A stretch of DNA of 33,543 nucleotides from JBASEY01 sp049652745 (GTDB lineage: Bacteria > CSSED10-310), in NCBI GenBank assembly GCA_049652745.1, contig JBASEY010000035.1, forward strand, positions 1 to 33,543, read 5' to 3'. A program made the translations under genes and the position numbers. The notes beneath the pieces are model-generated. The model saw nothing but the letters and a program-made list of their open reading frames with translations, was not told where the DNA came from and did not search any database. How positions within the stretch are numbered: position 1 is the first letter of the stretch; each line of letters begins with the position of its first letter. Shown piece after piece: positions 25,301-33,509 of the stretch.

Positions 25301-26797
25301 CTATGTAAATAAAGTGTCAACCATCGCCGGGGTGATCAATCGCCATAAAATCCGATGATGATCCACTCCAGCCAGGTGCTCCTTCCAGAGCTTTTTGACT
25401 ATAGCATCATCCACCAGTCCGCAAAAGCTTTGATGAACCTTTTGTATGAAAGGCTCGATAAAATTTTTTTCCATTCGAAGCCAATGGGCATAGTTTTGAA
25501 CATGCTTTTGTTCTTTTTGTTTCATCAGCCCCCGTCGAATGCAAGAACGCAACGAACCACAAAAACACGGTTGCAGCAGAGTTCCACTGGGATAGAGAGG
25601 TACGGATAAAAGCTTTGGTTGACTTCGGCGAATTATTTCACAATGCAGTTTTGGACCGGTACGTAGCCCCGGCGGGAGCGCCCGTACGTGTTGTACGTAA
25701 TCATATTCCAGAAAAGGCAGCTCCAGAGAAAAATATGATCCCCAGATAACCGCTCCAAAAACAGAAAATGACCGAAGTCTATCACGTAGATAAAACTCAT
25801 CATTCCATGATATCGGGTGCTGATATCGTGCGCATTCCGCCGTTCGGCAATAGCGTTCAATATAACGTTGACGACACGTCTCGACAACTGATGCCGCTTC
25901 GGGCGTCAGCAACGAGGGATACCTGTTTTTCTTGCCGCTGGTTTGTCGCTCATAAAGGCTTTGTGCCGTCTGTTCATCGGTTGGGTATTTGGAATTATTG
26001 GAATCCATCGTCCAAAATACGCGGCCGTATTCTCCGTTCGTACCGGGAATGGCTATACCAATAGACAAACGTTTCAGATCTTTCAACGGATGGATCGCAT
26101 GGCTGTGATCCAGGCTGACCATGCCGCCGGTGAGATTCAATATTTCGGCATGGTTGCGTTCAAGGTAGTGTGGTGTGAACGGCATTGGATAATGATTGAT
26201 TTGTAAAATCCGAGCGATCTTTGCCGCATGAACCACTTCAGGATGTGTAGAGTCACCTCGTGTATAAGCTCGAATGCCGGGTGTATCGACCAGGCTGGAG
26301 GCTATGGTTCTGGAATCGATGCCGCCAGTCAGCGGCAACCAGCCGGTAGGCTTGTTCAACGTGCGCTTTTGCAGCCTTTGAATAAAAACATCCGCCGTAG
26401 TTTGTACATTCGTCGTTCCGTAATCGGCCACCTGATCCGTCCATTCCGAATAGATGCCTTCTGCCGATATCTTATGTTTGTCGCCCGCCGGCAGTCTCTC
26501 GATCTGTGAAAACAACGTTCGTTCGCCGGCGACATGCCCGAACATCAGCAACTCCATCCGACCTTCGGGTGAAGGTGACAAGGTGCCAACTCGACCCGCG
26601 ACATCGGCGAAATTCGAGCTCAAATACGTGTTGTTCCCATTATGACCGATAAAAATCGGCCGGGCGCCAAAGCCGCCTTGTGTAATGGTTATGGAGCCAT
26701 TTCCATAATTATCCTTTACCCGAATCGACCAAGGATGATTTTCCGGGTATGGATCATTTCGGATTTCATCAGTCAGTATCAATTTTTCAAGCATCAT
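25301..26797 (-). CDS. Asparagine synthase-like protein without the glutaminase cysteine
   Basis: 498 residues from ATG 26797 (or the adjacent ATG 26794; GAGGAG precedes both). The PP-loop ATP-pyrophosphatase motif 'LTGGIDSRT' (156-164) and the C-terminal 'LELPFLEYDYVQHVRALPPGLR...PKLLSVPLYPSG' identify an AsnB-type synthetase domain. The N-terminal ~130 residues resemble a shortened Ntn-glutaminase fold, but the essential Cys2 is missing (Met-Met-Leu) and the region is too short for a full domain. It may use ammonia or another amine donor and adenylate a carboxylate. Relatives occur in polysaccharide and natural-product clusters, but none of those partners is adjacent apart from cinA. The actual substrate is unknown. 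Confidence 0.8.
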   Translation of the reverse strand: MMLEKLILTDEIRNDPYPENHPWSIRVKDNYGNGSITITQGGFGARPIFIGHNGNNTYLSSNFADVAGRVGTLSPSPEGRMELLMFGHVAGERTLFSQIERLPAGDKHKISAEGIYSEWTDQVADYGTTNVQTTADVFIQRLQKRTLNKPTGWLPLTGGIDSRTIASSLVDTPGIRAYTRGDSTHPEVVHAAKIARILQINHYPMPFTPHYLERNHAEILNLTGGMVSLDHSHAIHPLKDLKRLSIGIAIPGTNGEYGRVFWTMDSNNSKYPTDEQTAQSLYERQTSGKKNRYPSLLTPEAASVVETCRQRYIERYCRTAECARYQHPISWNDEFYLRDRLRSFSVFGAVIWGSYFSLELPFLEYDYVQHVRALPPGLRTGPKLHCEIIRRSQPKLLSVPLYPSGTLLQPCFCGSLRSCIRRGLMKQKEQKHVQNYAHWLRMEKNFIEPFIQKVHQSFCGLVDDAIVKKLWKEHLAGVDHHRILWRLITPAMVDTLFT

Positions 26798-27003
26798 GAT
26801 CTCCTCGAGGAAAATATGATTTTGAAAGAAAGTGATCCTACTATAGTGCGAGTTTTATCATATTTCAACAAAATACTGCATCGATCAATTTCGACTCTAA
26901 CCGGTGGTCAATCGGGACCTGTTGCGATATGCTGGAATAGGCAACTGATGCTTGACCTTACGTGATAGTTGCGTTTGTGGTTTTGAAAGGTGGTTGATCG
27001 ATC

Positions 27004-28647
27004 ATGACGGGAATAGAAAAACATTCGTCGAGAAAACGGCTGGCAATGGTTTTAATGATTCTGCTGCTTTCGGGCTGTGTTTGTAGAAAGATAAATGACC
27101 AACAGCTTGCGATTCGAAACGTTATCTTGATTATCGGCGACGGCATGGGCTATCCGGCCGTCGGCTTGTTGCGGAGTTATGCCAGATATGCGCCGGAATC
27201 CATCTATAGCGGGCAAAACGGCATTTGCGCACTGGAACAGGCAATGGTGAATGGACGTCAATATGTTCAATTCACTGAGCCTTACGGAGTTCTCGTGACA
27301 GATTCCGCTGCATCCGGAACGCAATTGGCCGGCGGCAAGCCGGCGCTCACCGGCGTCATCGGCGGTGACCATCTAGGCAATCCGGTTGAAACCATTCTGG
27401 AGGTAGCGAAAAAACATGGTAAAACAACTGCTCTTGTATCCGACACTCGAATCACGCATGCGACGCCGGCGGTATTCGCCGCCCATGTCGCGGATCGCGG
27501 GATGGAAGACACGATCGCAGAACAATTAATTCAGTCAAAAACCAGACCGGATATCATGTTTTCCGCAGGATTACATAATTTTTTGCCACTGTCGTTCAAC
27601 GATCCGGAATCCGATATACATCGACGGTTGATCAGCAAATGGAATATCGATCCCCGTATCCGTTCAAAACGAACAGACGATCGTGACTTGCTTGCCGAAG
27701 CTGAAACAGAGGGACGCTATGCGGTTGTTTTGGATAGAGCGGCTCTTGAAAAAGTTGATAAGCCGCCTGTATTAGGTCTTTTCGCCTCAGCGGCCATGCC
27801 GGATGCCATCGTCGAAAAACAGGAGCGTGACAATCCTTCCAGGCAGTGGCCGACGCTGGACGAAATGACCCTTCGAGCCCTTGAATTGGCCTCGACAAAT
27901 CCGAAAGGATTTTTCTTGATGGTCGAGGCCGGCCAGATCGACTGGGCTGCACATTATAACGATGCCGGGATGTTGTTGAACGAGATGATCCGATTGGATC
28001 GCGTCATCGAGGCGGTTTACACCTGGGCAAAAGGCCGTGACGATACCGTCATCATCATAACGGCTGATCATGATACCGGCGGCTACGCAATGGCATATGC
28101 TGACGCACTAAACCCTCCCGAGCCCGTTGTCCTGCCCGGGCCGTTATTTTCCGGAAGCGAGTATGTGCCCTCAAGTGATTACGGGGATTATGCCGTTTTG
28201 GATAAGTTGTATAATCAACGGATCGGCGCTTCAGAACTGATCATCGAATTCCTTCAACTGGAAGATACAGAACGCACTCCCGAGAAACTTGCGGCGATGG
28301 TGAACGATCGACTGGATATCACGCTCTCCCCCGCCGATGCTGAGCGCATAATGAGAGAACGGCCTGATCCATTTTCACGTAAACGCAACAACCAAACCGA
28401 CATACGCATGGTACCCGACATGGGTGATAGTCAAATTTATTATAGAGGTTATATCAGAATGTTGTGTGGGTTACTGGCTCGAAAAACCGGTATCGGCCGA
28501 AATATCACCTGGTCGTGCGGCACACATACGGCGGCGCCTGTTCCATTGATCGTGCTTGGTCCGAAATCAGTTCAGGATTTATTTTCGTCGGTGATGCATT
28601 CGACGGATACCGGAAAGGCGATGATTCGTTTGGTCAGTGCCGAGTGA
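27004..28647 (+). CDS. Lipoprotein alkaline phosphatase (PhoA superfamily)
   Basis: 547 residues from ATG 27004, AGGTGG about 10 bases upstream. A lipoprotein signal peptide ends in LLLSG|C (Cys25). Metal and nucleophile sites of the alkaline phosphatase superfamily are intact: 'IIGDGMG' (Asp46), 'VTDSAASGT' with nucleophile Ser101, 'ITADHDTGG' (Asp355, His356) and a late 'SCGTHTAAPVPL' (His508). It should release phosphate from monoesters outside the inner membrane. An ~80-residue insert (about 190-275) and a Cys pair near the C-terminal His are family variations. Divergent from the asparagine-synthase-like gene; no pho-box is recognisable. Confidence 0.93.
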   Translation: MTGIEKHSSRKRLAMVLMILLLSGCVCRKINDQQLAIRNVILIIGDGMGYPAVGLLRSYARYAPESIYSGQNGICALEQAMVNGRQYVQFTEPYGVLVTDSAASGTQLAGGKPALTGVIGGDHLGNPVETILEVAKKHGKTTALVSDTRITHATPAVFAAHVADRGMEDTIAEQLIQSKTRPDIMFSAGLHNFLPLSFNDPESDIHRRLISKWNIDPRIRSKRTDDRDLLAEAETEGRYAVVLDRAALEKVDKPPVLGLFASAAMPDAIVEKQERDNPSRQWPTLDEMTLRALELASTNPKGFFLMVEAGQIDWAAHYNDAGMLLNEMIRLDRVIEAVYTWAKGRDDTVIIITADHDTGGYAMAYADALNPPEPVVLPGPLFSGSEYVPSSDYGDYAVLDKLYNQRIGASELIIEFLQLEDTERTPEKLAAMVNDRLDITLSPADAERIMRERPDPFSRKRNNQTDIRMVPDMGDSQIYYRGYIRMLCGLLARKTGIGRNITWSCGTHTAAPVPLIVLGPKSVQDLFSSVMHSTDTGKAMIRLVSAE

Positions 28648-28711
28648 AGAGGTTCGGCATGGAAGCGATTAGGCGCCGGCTATAAAGCCTGTAACTTATC
28701 AGAGCTCAAGC

Positions 28712-28734
28712 GATAAACCTGTATTTGGTTTATC
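28712..28734 (+). terminator. Hairpin after the alkaline phosphatase gene
   Basis: Perfect 8-bp stem GATAAACC / GGTTTATC with a 7-base loop, 65 bases after the phosphatase stop. No T-tract follows, so it is a possible terminator or 3' stabiliser only. Confidence 0.3.
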
Positions 28735-28756
28735 CGGTAAAGGTTAATAAAACATC

Positions 28757-28785
28757 TTGACCTGGTGATTCTGTTGTGGTTTATT
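28757..28785 (+). promoter_or_regulatory. Promoter of the tRNA-Thr gene
   Basis: TTGACC (28757-28762), a 17-base spacer, TTTATT (28780-28785), which places transcription start about 30 bases before the tRNA. The -35 matches consensus in five of six positions, the -10 less well. Confidence 0.45.
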
Positions 28786-28823
28786 CATACCGTTGCGGTT
28801 GTGATGAGCGATCGACGACAGGC

Positions 28824-28896
28824 GCCAATGTAGCTCAGTTGGTAGAGCAGCTGATTCGTAATCAGCAGGTCAGGGGTTCGAGTCCCCTCATTGGCT
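28824..28896 (+). tRNA. tRNA-Thr, anticodon CGU
   Basis: A complete cloverleaf: acceptor GCCAATG/CATTGGC, D-loop AGCTCAGTTGGTAGAGC, anticodon stem GCTGA/TCAGC with loop TTCGTAA (anticodon CGT), T-arm AGGGG-TTCGAGT-CCCCT, discriminator T. Reads ACG codons. CCA is not encoded. It is the last gene before the AT-richer segment and is a plausible integration target. Confidence 0.97.
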
Positions 28897-28944
28897 TCAA
28901 TAAAATCAATAGGTTACGACAAATTGCTGGAATCATGTTTTTGC

Positions 28945-28966
28945 CTTAGTCGCATCTTAGTCGCAC
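28945..28966. repeat. Tandem 11-bp repeat next to the tRNA (possible attachment-site remnant)
   Basis: cttagtcgca occurs twice in tandem (28945-28954, 28956-28965), 50 bases past the tRNA 3' end. Related GTC(A/G)CA strings occur in the 61-bp repeats near the excisionase gene. Recombinase-binding sites are possible but unproven; no second copy of the tRNA end is visible in the window. Confidence 0.35.
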
Positions 28967-28994
28967 GCCGAACGAAAATCACGCCCATTTTATC

Positions 28995-31900
28995 TCAGAC
29001 CTCTCTATCGAAATCATAGTCACGCAAAACCTGATTTACCTGTTCATCCAAAGGTGTTTCCGCTTCCACTTCCACAATTGCAAACCGACCCTCGTGGTGC
29101 TCCCTATACCAGGCTTCCTTTCTGTTCCAGTGCTCCACTGTTCTCTCTTCCCTTATGCTTCCTCTTATTTCCAGGTAAAAAGGCATTCCTGAGACGGTCA
29201 GTTCAAAGTCAGGTAACCATACCGCAGGACTATCCTTGTTCGCAAGGACGGGCTCAAGATATTTGAAGCGAATAGATTCCCTTCTCAATATCGTCGCCAC
29301 AGCCCGATCTTCCAGCGAGTTATAATAGTTTTCCGATCCGTTATTGATCCTATCAAACATGGTTGACGTTCGTTTAGCCAGGGCGACATTGTCCGGATGG
29401 ATAATTTTACAAACTTCCGACATCGTCCCCTCGACCAATAAGCTGCAACTTTTCCATGTACGAGTAATCGCTGTGTGAAACAATTCCCTGGAAAGAATCA
29501 TTGAACTACCTCTGGGAAGAACGAGAATCACATGGCCATATTCACTGCCTTGAACTTTGTGAACAGTCAGAACATAAGCCAATTCGATATTCCCTTTACA
29601 TAAGTTTAAGCAATTGATAGCAGAAATATAACCGTAGGCTATTCTATTCTTTTCATTAATAAAGTTGACTACAATTCGCTTTAGTCTGAAATCAGGAAAG
29701 TAAATTCTGCGATAATCCTTTGGATAGTATTGGACGAGGCCGATTTGGCCATTAAATAATCTAATATATTTTTTTGTATCAGGGCTTCTGGCATCGTGCT
29801 GATTTCTTATCTGTATCACCTTGTCAAAAACACCAAATCCTTCGAAACGGAATCGTTTATCCCTGGGATTCAACTGTTTCTGCATCTCACGATTAAGAAC
29901 TTTAGAGCCTGACGAGCCATACCTAAATGGTGAAAGAATTTGGAACCCATTGAGATCGTTGTAATCGGCTTGTAGACCGCCGTCATCAGCTCCAACATCG
30001 AGCCATAATCGTTGCCAGACATGTTGAGGGCTCTTATGTTTTCGTTTCTTTTTATACTTGACGATGTCGTGTACAACTTTATCGACAGTTTTCGACAAAC
30101 TGATATTTAGATCGTCTAGCGTATTCCAGAAGCTCAAAGTCACACTTCGATCCCGCAAGCGTTGTAAGTTCATTATGGCTTCGACATCTGAATCGGCATC
30201 TTCGTCCTTATTTTCCTCTTGATCGATCAACTCCGTTGCCTTAGACAGCAGCTCAATATTATTCTTCTTGGTATTTGATAACTTCTTCATTCTAAAAGAA
30301 TATGTAAGGTATGCAATGTGTTTTTCGGCATGCTCTGTCAAATACTCAATGATGTCTGCATAAGGCTTACCAAATCCTATTGGAGGTAGCTGAGCTATAT
30401 CGCCGATAAGAATCAACCATTTCACTGCCGACCAGTCAATTGCCATACATAAAGCGTGAAATTGAATTAAATCCACCATCGACATTTCATCTATGATCAC
30501 ACAGGTATAATTTTTGATCTTTTTGTCCGAATGGTATTTATAGCTTCCGTCCTCGTCAATACGATCATATTTCTTCATGAATCGCGCAATCGTCATAGTA
30601 TAATCGGGATCCGATCCTTCCAATTGCATCAGCCGGGCGACCGCTTTACCTGTCGGTGCAAGCAAAAGGCAACTTTTAGAGCCCGAAAAGCGTCGCACTA
30701 TCCGATGGATCGTGTCTATCAATCTAGATTTTCCAGTACCCGCTCCGCCGGTGATAACAAAAACAGGCTTTCGCAACGCTGCTTTAACTGCTTCTTTCTG
30801 ACCCTCGATAGCTTTGGCTTGTCTTTTACTGCAGAATCCTCGGTTTAATTGATTGAGTTCTTCAAGGATAAGGGCTCTTTGTGCTGGTGTTAACCTTTTG
30901 TGCTTTACTTTGAGCCTTGTTTTTATCAGATCTGCAATTTCCTGCTCCTTTTTCTTAAATGTATCGAGACCGATAAATTCCTGATCATCATGCGTGATTA
31001 TTGTAAAGTACGCTGGTTCAGAGCTGAGTACTTCCTGAAAATCTATAGGTTGATAGGGGATTCCTTGAATACTCGACAGCCAAAATAACTTCTTCTCAAC
31101 AGCGCTGAAGATTGTCTCTTTAGCAAGAAGAATCTGCTGCTTGTCGAAAAACATGTTGTACAAAAATGACTTTGCCCGTGTTTCGCTATCGGGTAGTTTC
31201 CAGTTTGGTTCAAGTTTGTAAAACGGACACATGCCCTGATCGATTTGATGCCAGTATATACGAAAGCTATCTTGATTCATTTGTGTCAGGTCAACCAGAA
31301 GGTATGGATTATCGATCAATTGTTGTTCCTCGATAGGATCATCCTGCCTTGAAAGGAGCAAGTTGATTGCATTTATCTGGTCATCGGTGAGATCAAATCT
31401 GGATAGGCTTTCAATCATCGGTTCAGAAAATTCATCTGCTTTTTCATTCTCTTCGATGCACTGCAACCCAGGATTAAGACCTCTCCACTGCCAAAGCTGT
31501 TCGAGCTTATCTTTGATCCAGTCTGCTTGAGATTTCCAATCAAATCGTGGGTTTTGGAGTTCATCGAGTTTTTGAACTGAACTCAGAATATTCTGCATGA
31601 GTCCAATCGCAGTACTATCGGAGATTTTTGTGCATCCTTGACGACAAATGCTGCTCCTCTCCGGAAAAACCACCAGATCCTTCAGTTCAGAAAAGATACG
31701 ATCATCCTCCATGAAATCTATATAAGGAATGAAACATCCTATATCTGGATAATGAGTGCTAACTTCGCGGAACCAGGTATCTTTGTCCGTTTGAGGGTAA
31801 AAAGGTAGATATCTAATTGCTTTCAGCGTTGAAAAACCGACAAGAATATTCTGCTTCTTTAGTTTTTCTTGCAGTGGATTTGAGGCGCACAGATAAAATA

Positions 31901-32309
31901 TCACCAAACTTCTATTGACTACGCATTCATTTAGGTATTTTTCGACTTCAGCTAGTTGATCTAAATCAAGTGCTGCATAAGGGGTGTAAAATTTCCAGAT
32001 AGCATCAAAGGGAAATGTCAGGACACTGGATGCTGCCAACTCCCATGGCAGGGCACGTACTGATTTATGCCATGGCAGAGGATCGATAATAATTTGCTTT
32101 GGATCTTTACCAAACGCATTTACGCTCGAAAAACAAGGAGGGGTTTCTCCATTGGAAAAACATGGGGTTTGCATGTTTCGTTTTCGATCGATAATTTCCC
32201 CTCGGAGGGCATGGTATCCACTGCACCATTGATTGTCCATCGGTGAGAGGCAGGACGAACCATCCCATCCGTTGTCATGCCAGTCGAGTTCAACCAGAAG
32301 GTGTTTCAT
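28995..32309 (-). CDS. RecD-like SF1 helicase fused to a C-terminal PD-(D/E)XK-type nuclease
   Basis: 1104 residues from ATG 32309. Residues 1-~500 match nothing I recognise. The SF1B helicase core follows: Walker A 'GGAGTGKS' with Lys527, Walker B 'VIIDEMSM' with Asp607-Glu608, 'GDIAQLPPIGFG' (~650), then 'LTVHKVQGSEYGHVILVLP' and 'LFHTAITRTWKS', the RecD/TraI signature motifs. After the helicase comes a nuclease-like end: a helix with Glu1000 ('NSLEDRAVATIL'), 'LPDFELTV' (Asp1034) and 'YLEIRG' (Glu1047, Arg1049 in place of the usual Lys), then 'WNRKEAWY...FAIVEVE'. This is the E-D-ExK arrangement of restriction-endonuclease-fold enzymes. It would unwind and cut DNA. It stands alone on the tRNA-linked island next to an excisionase-type gene, so phage defence or mobile-element maintenance is the best guess. 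RecBCD partners are absent. Confidence 0.82.
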   Translation of the reverse strand: MKHLLVELDWHDNGWDGSSCLSPMDNQWCSGYHALRGEIIDRKRNMQTPCFSNGETPPCFSSVNAFGKDPKQIIIDPLPWHKSVRALPWELAASSVLTFPFDAIWKFYTPYAALDLDQLAEVEKYLNECVVNRSLVIFYLCASNPLQEKLKKQNILVGFSTLKAIRYLPFYPQTDKDTWFREVSTHYPDIGCFIPYIDFMEDDRIFSELKDLVVFPERSSICRQGCTKISDSTAIGLMQNILSSVQKLDELQNPRFDWKSQADWIKDKLEQLWQWRGLNPGLQCIEENEKADEFSEPMIESLSRFDLTDDQINAINLLLSRQDDPIEEQQLIDNPYLLVDLTQMNQDSFRIYWHQIDQGMCPFYKLEPNWKLPDSETRAKSFLYNMFFDKQQILLAKETIFSAVEKKLFWLSSIQGIPYQPIDFQEVLSSEPAYFTIITHDDQEFIGLDTFKKKEQEIADLIKTRLKVKHKRLTPAQRALILEELNQLNRGFCSKRQAKAIEGQKEAVKAALRKPVFVITGGAGTGKSRLIDTIHRIVRRFSGSKSCLLLAPTGKAVARLMQLEGSDPDYTMTIARFMKKYDRIDEDGSYKYHSDKKIKNYTCVIIDEMSMVDLIQFHALCMAIDWSAVKWLILIGDIAQLPPIGFGKPYADIIEYLTEHAEKHIAYLTYSFRMKKLSNTKKNNIELLSKATELIDQEENKDEDADSDVEAIMNLQRLRDRSVTLSFWNTLDDLNISLSKTVDKVVHDIVKYKKKRKHKSPQHVWQRLWLDVGADDGGLQADYNDLNGFQILSPFRYGSSGSKVLNREMQKQLNPRDKRFRFEGFGVFDKVIQIRNQHDARSPDTKKYIRLFNGQIGLVQYYPKDYRRIYFPDFRLKRIVVNFINEKNRIAYGYISAINCLNLCKGNIELAYVLTVHKVQGSEYGHVILVLPRGSSMILSRELFHTAITRTWKSCSLLVEGTMSEVCKIIHPDNVALAKRTSTMFDRINNGSENYYNSLEDRAVATILRRESIRFKYLEPVLANKDSPAVWLPDFELTVSGMPFYLEIRGSIREERTVEHWNRKEAWYREHHEGRFAIVEVEAETPLDEQVNQVLRDYDFDREV

Positions 32310-32674
32310 CGATCGATTCCTTGTCTGATGTAAGAGACAAATTCATACATTGCGCTAGGCGAAAATTTGTCCTCCCGTATACGGGCGCTATTACGCAATA
32401 TATCAGATCAATCTTGTCAAGAGAAAAAAAAATGCAGATTTTTCGACAAAGGCTGTTGTGATATCCCACGTCCATGTCAGCATTGTAATCCGATATTTCG
32501 GGCATAACAAATACATGAGAGCAAAATTGAGCATATCCAACCTCAAATGCTGTATCGTTTAACAGGAAAAGGAGGCACCGGGACAATGATAGCCCGGTAC
32601 CCCAATTCAAAGAAAGTTGTCCGCATAGTATAGTCAGCGTAGTGATAGGTCATCCGGTTTTTGCAAATATTCGC
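32310..32674. other. Gene-free stretch between helicase and excisionase-type gene
   Basis: Holds the helicase promoter region (next entry) and a small hairpin ACCGGG/CCCGGT (32577-32598, 10-base loop). An open frame of 106 codons on the minus strand (32290-32610) is rich in Cys, has no ribosome binding site and overlaps the helicase start, so I do not call it. Confidence 0.4.
32374..32420 (-). promoter_or_regulatory. Candidate promoter and operator of the helicase gene
   Basis: Minus strand: -35 TTGACA (32415-32420), a 19-base spacer, -10 CGTAAT (32390-32395), then the perfect 12-bp palindrome CCCGTATACGGG (32374-32385) at the expected transcription start. A repressor bound there would block initiation. 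The long spacer makes the promoter call tentative; the palindrome itself is certain. Confidence 0.4.
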
Positions 32675-32899
32675 TTAAGAACCTCTGACCGTTTCGTCGC
32701 TGGTGCTACTATAACTATGCTCATCTAACCAAGCCTCGATATCTGACATGCGGTAATAAGCTTTGCTCTTTAGACCTCCGAACCTTTGATATTTTGGTCC
32801 TCTACCATCAGAACGCCATTTCCGCAGCGTTTGCGGTTTCATATTCAGAAACTCTGCAGCTTGGGCTGTCGACAATAATTTAACCTTTGAAATGTTCAT
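32675..32899 (-). CDS. Excisionase/AlpA-type small HTH protein
   Basis: 74 residues from ATG 32899, TAGGAGC seven bases upstream. The pattern 'LLSTAQAAEFLNMKPQTLRKWRSDGRGPKYQRFGG...YYRMSDIEAWLDEH' is the MerR-like winged helix of HTH_17/excisionase (Xis, AlpA) proteins, which bend DNA at attachment sites or activate integrase genes. It lies beside tandem repeats (32955-33076) that could be its binding sites and 365 bases from the helicase gene. A role in island excision or as a regulator of the island is likely; which one cannot be told. Confidence 0.85.
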   Translation of the reverse strand: MNISKVKLLSTAQAAEFLNMKPQTLRKWRSDGRGPKYQRFGGLKSKAYYRMSDIEAWLDEHSYSSTSDETVRGS

Positions 32900-32914
32900 A
32901 AATAGCTCCTATTG

Positions 32915-32942
32915 AAAAAAAAGACGGCATTTGATTGCCGTC
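32915..32942 (-). terminator. Rho-independent terminator just upstream of the excisionase-type gene
   Basis: Minus strand: GACGGCA/TGCCGTC stem (7 bp, 6-base loop, 32923-32942) followed by eight Ts (32915-32922). It ends only about 15 bases before the ATG at 32899. It would stop transcripts coming from the right, so the HTH gene needs either a promoter inside this short gap or read-through; it may be an attenuator. Confidence 0.75.
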
Positions 32943-32954
32943 GTTGTTAAAGTT

Positions 32955-33076
32955 TTTGGTCACAGTCTTGCCAGGAAAACAAGACGTAACCCCTTATATT
33001 TAATGGATTTTGTAGTTTGGTCACAGCCTTGTCACGATGACATGCCATAACCCCTTGTATTTACTGGATTCTTCAA
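32955..33076. repeat. Two tandem 61-bp imperfect repeats
   Basis: Copies 32955-33015 and 33016-33076 share tttggtcacag(t/c)cttg at the left and taaccccttatatttaatgg-like sequence in the middle, differing at about a quarter of positions. They lie upstream of the excisionase-type gene and may be protein-binding (Xis/Int) sites. No ORF spans them. Confidence 0.8.
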
Positions 33077-33470
33077 TTTCGAAATGCGGTCCTAGGGTAA
33101 TACGTTTTTTGGCTAATACATAAACTCCTAAGTACTCATGTACACACTCAGTGATGGGGATCATTAGTTGACTACAATGAGGTGGTTAGCAATCTAACCA
33201 CCTCATTGTGAACACTGCTTCTATTACAATAGATCTGAGTTCAGGGGATTAGAGCCTAGAGTACCTAGCTGTTCACATAGCTGCTGGTTATCTAATAGAT
33301 ATCTTAGTTCAGGTGGTAGATTACAACCTTACCTATTTAGTAGTTACGAGTATTTTGACTGCAGCTAACTGTATCCATACAGCTAGTGATTGACATAGCT
33401 CTCGACCGGTAGTTGGAACCTGATTTCCCCCAAATCTAATAACAAGCCGCGCTAATCGTTGATTTTTCTA
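33077..33470. other. AT-rich gene-free region with hairpins
   Basis: No ORF longer than a few dozen codons. It contains the long perfect hairpin at 33174-33209, an imperfect ~66-bp repeat (aatagat...agttcagg at 33228 and 33294) and a small CTGTAT/ATACAG hairpin near 33370-33383. It may be a transposon end, a replication or transfer site, or a structured RNA; I cannot decide. Confidence 0.4.
33174..33209. repeat. Perfect 36-bp hairpin (16-bp arms, 4-base loop)
   Basis: Arms 33174-33189 and 33194-33209 (starting ACAATGAGG, ending CCTCATTGT) are exact reverse complements around the loop CAAT. No T-tract follows in either direction, so it is not a standard terminator. Confidence 0.9.
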
Positions 33471-33509
33471 TTGACAGGTTTTGCAAACCATGTTATTATT
33501 AATAACATG
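33471..33509 (+). promoter_or_regulatory. Consensus promoter with palindrome over the -10 and start codon
   Basis: TTGACA (33471-33476), 17-base spacer, TATTAT (33494-33499). The spacer has the inverted repeat GGTTT-TGC-AAACC (33477-33489), and CATGTTATT-ATT-AATAACATG (33489-33509) is a perfect 9-bp-arm palindrome spanning the -10 and the ATG. Transcription would start at about the ATG, giving a leaderless mRNA. Confidence 0.7.

Noticed and set aside
32290..32610. 106-codon minus-strand frame before the helicase
   Set aside because: Cys-rich, no ribosome binding site, overlaps the helicase start and its promoter region.
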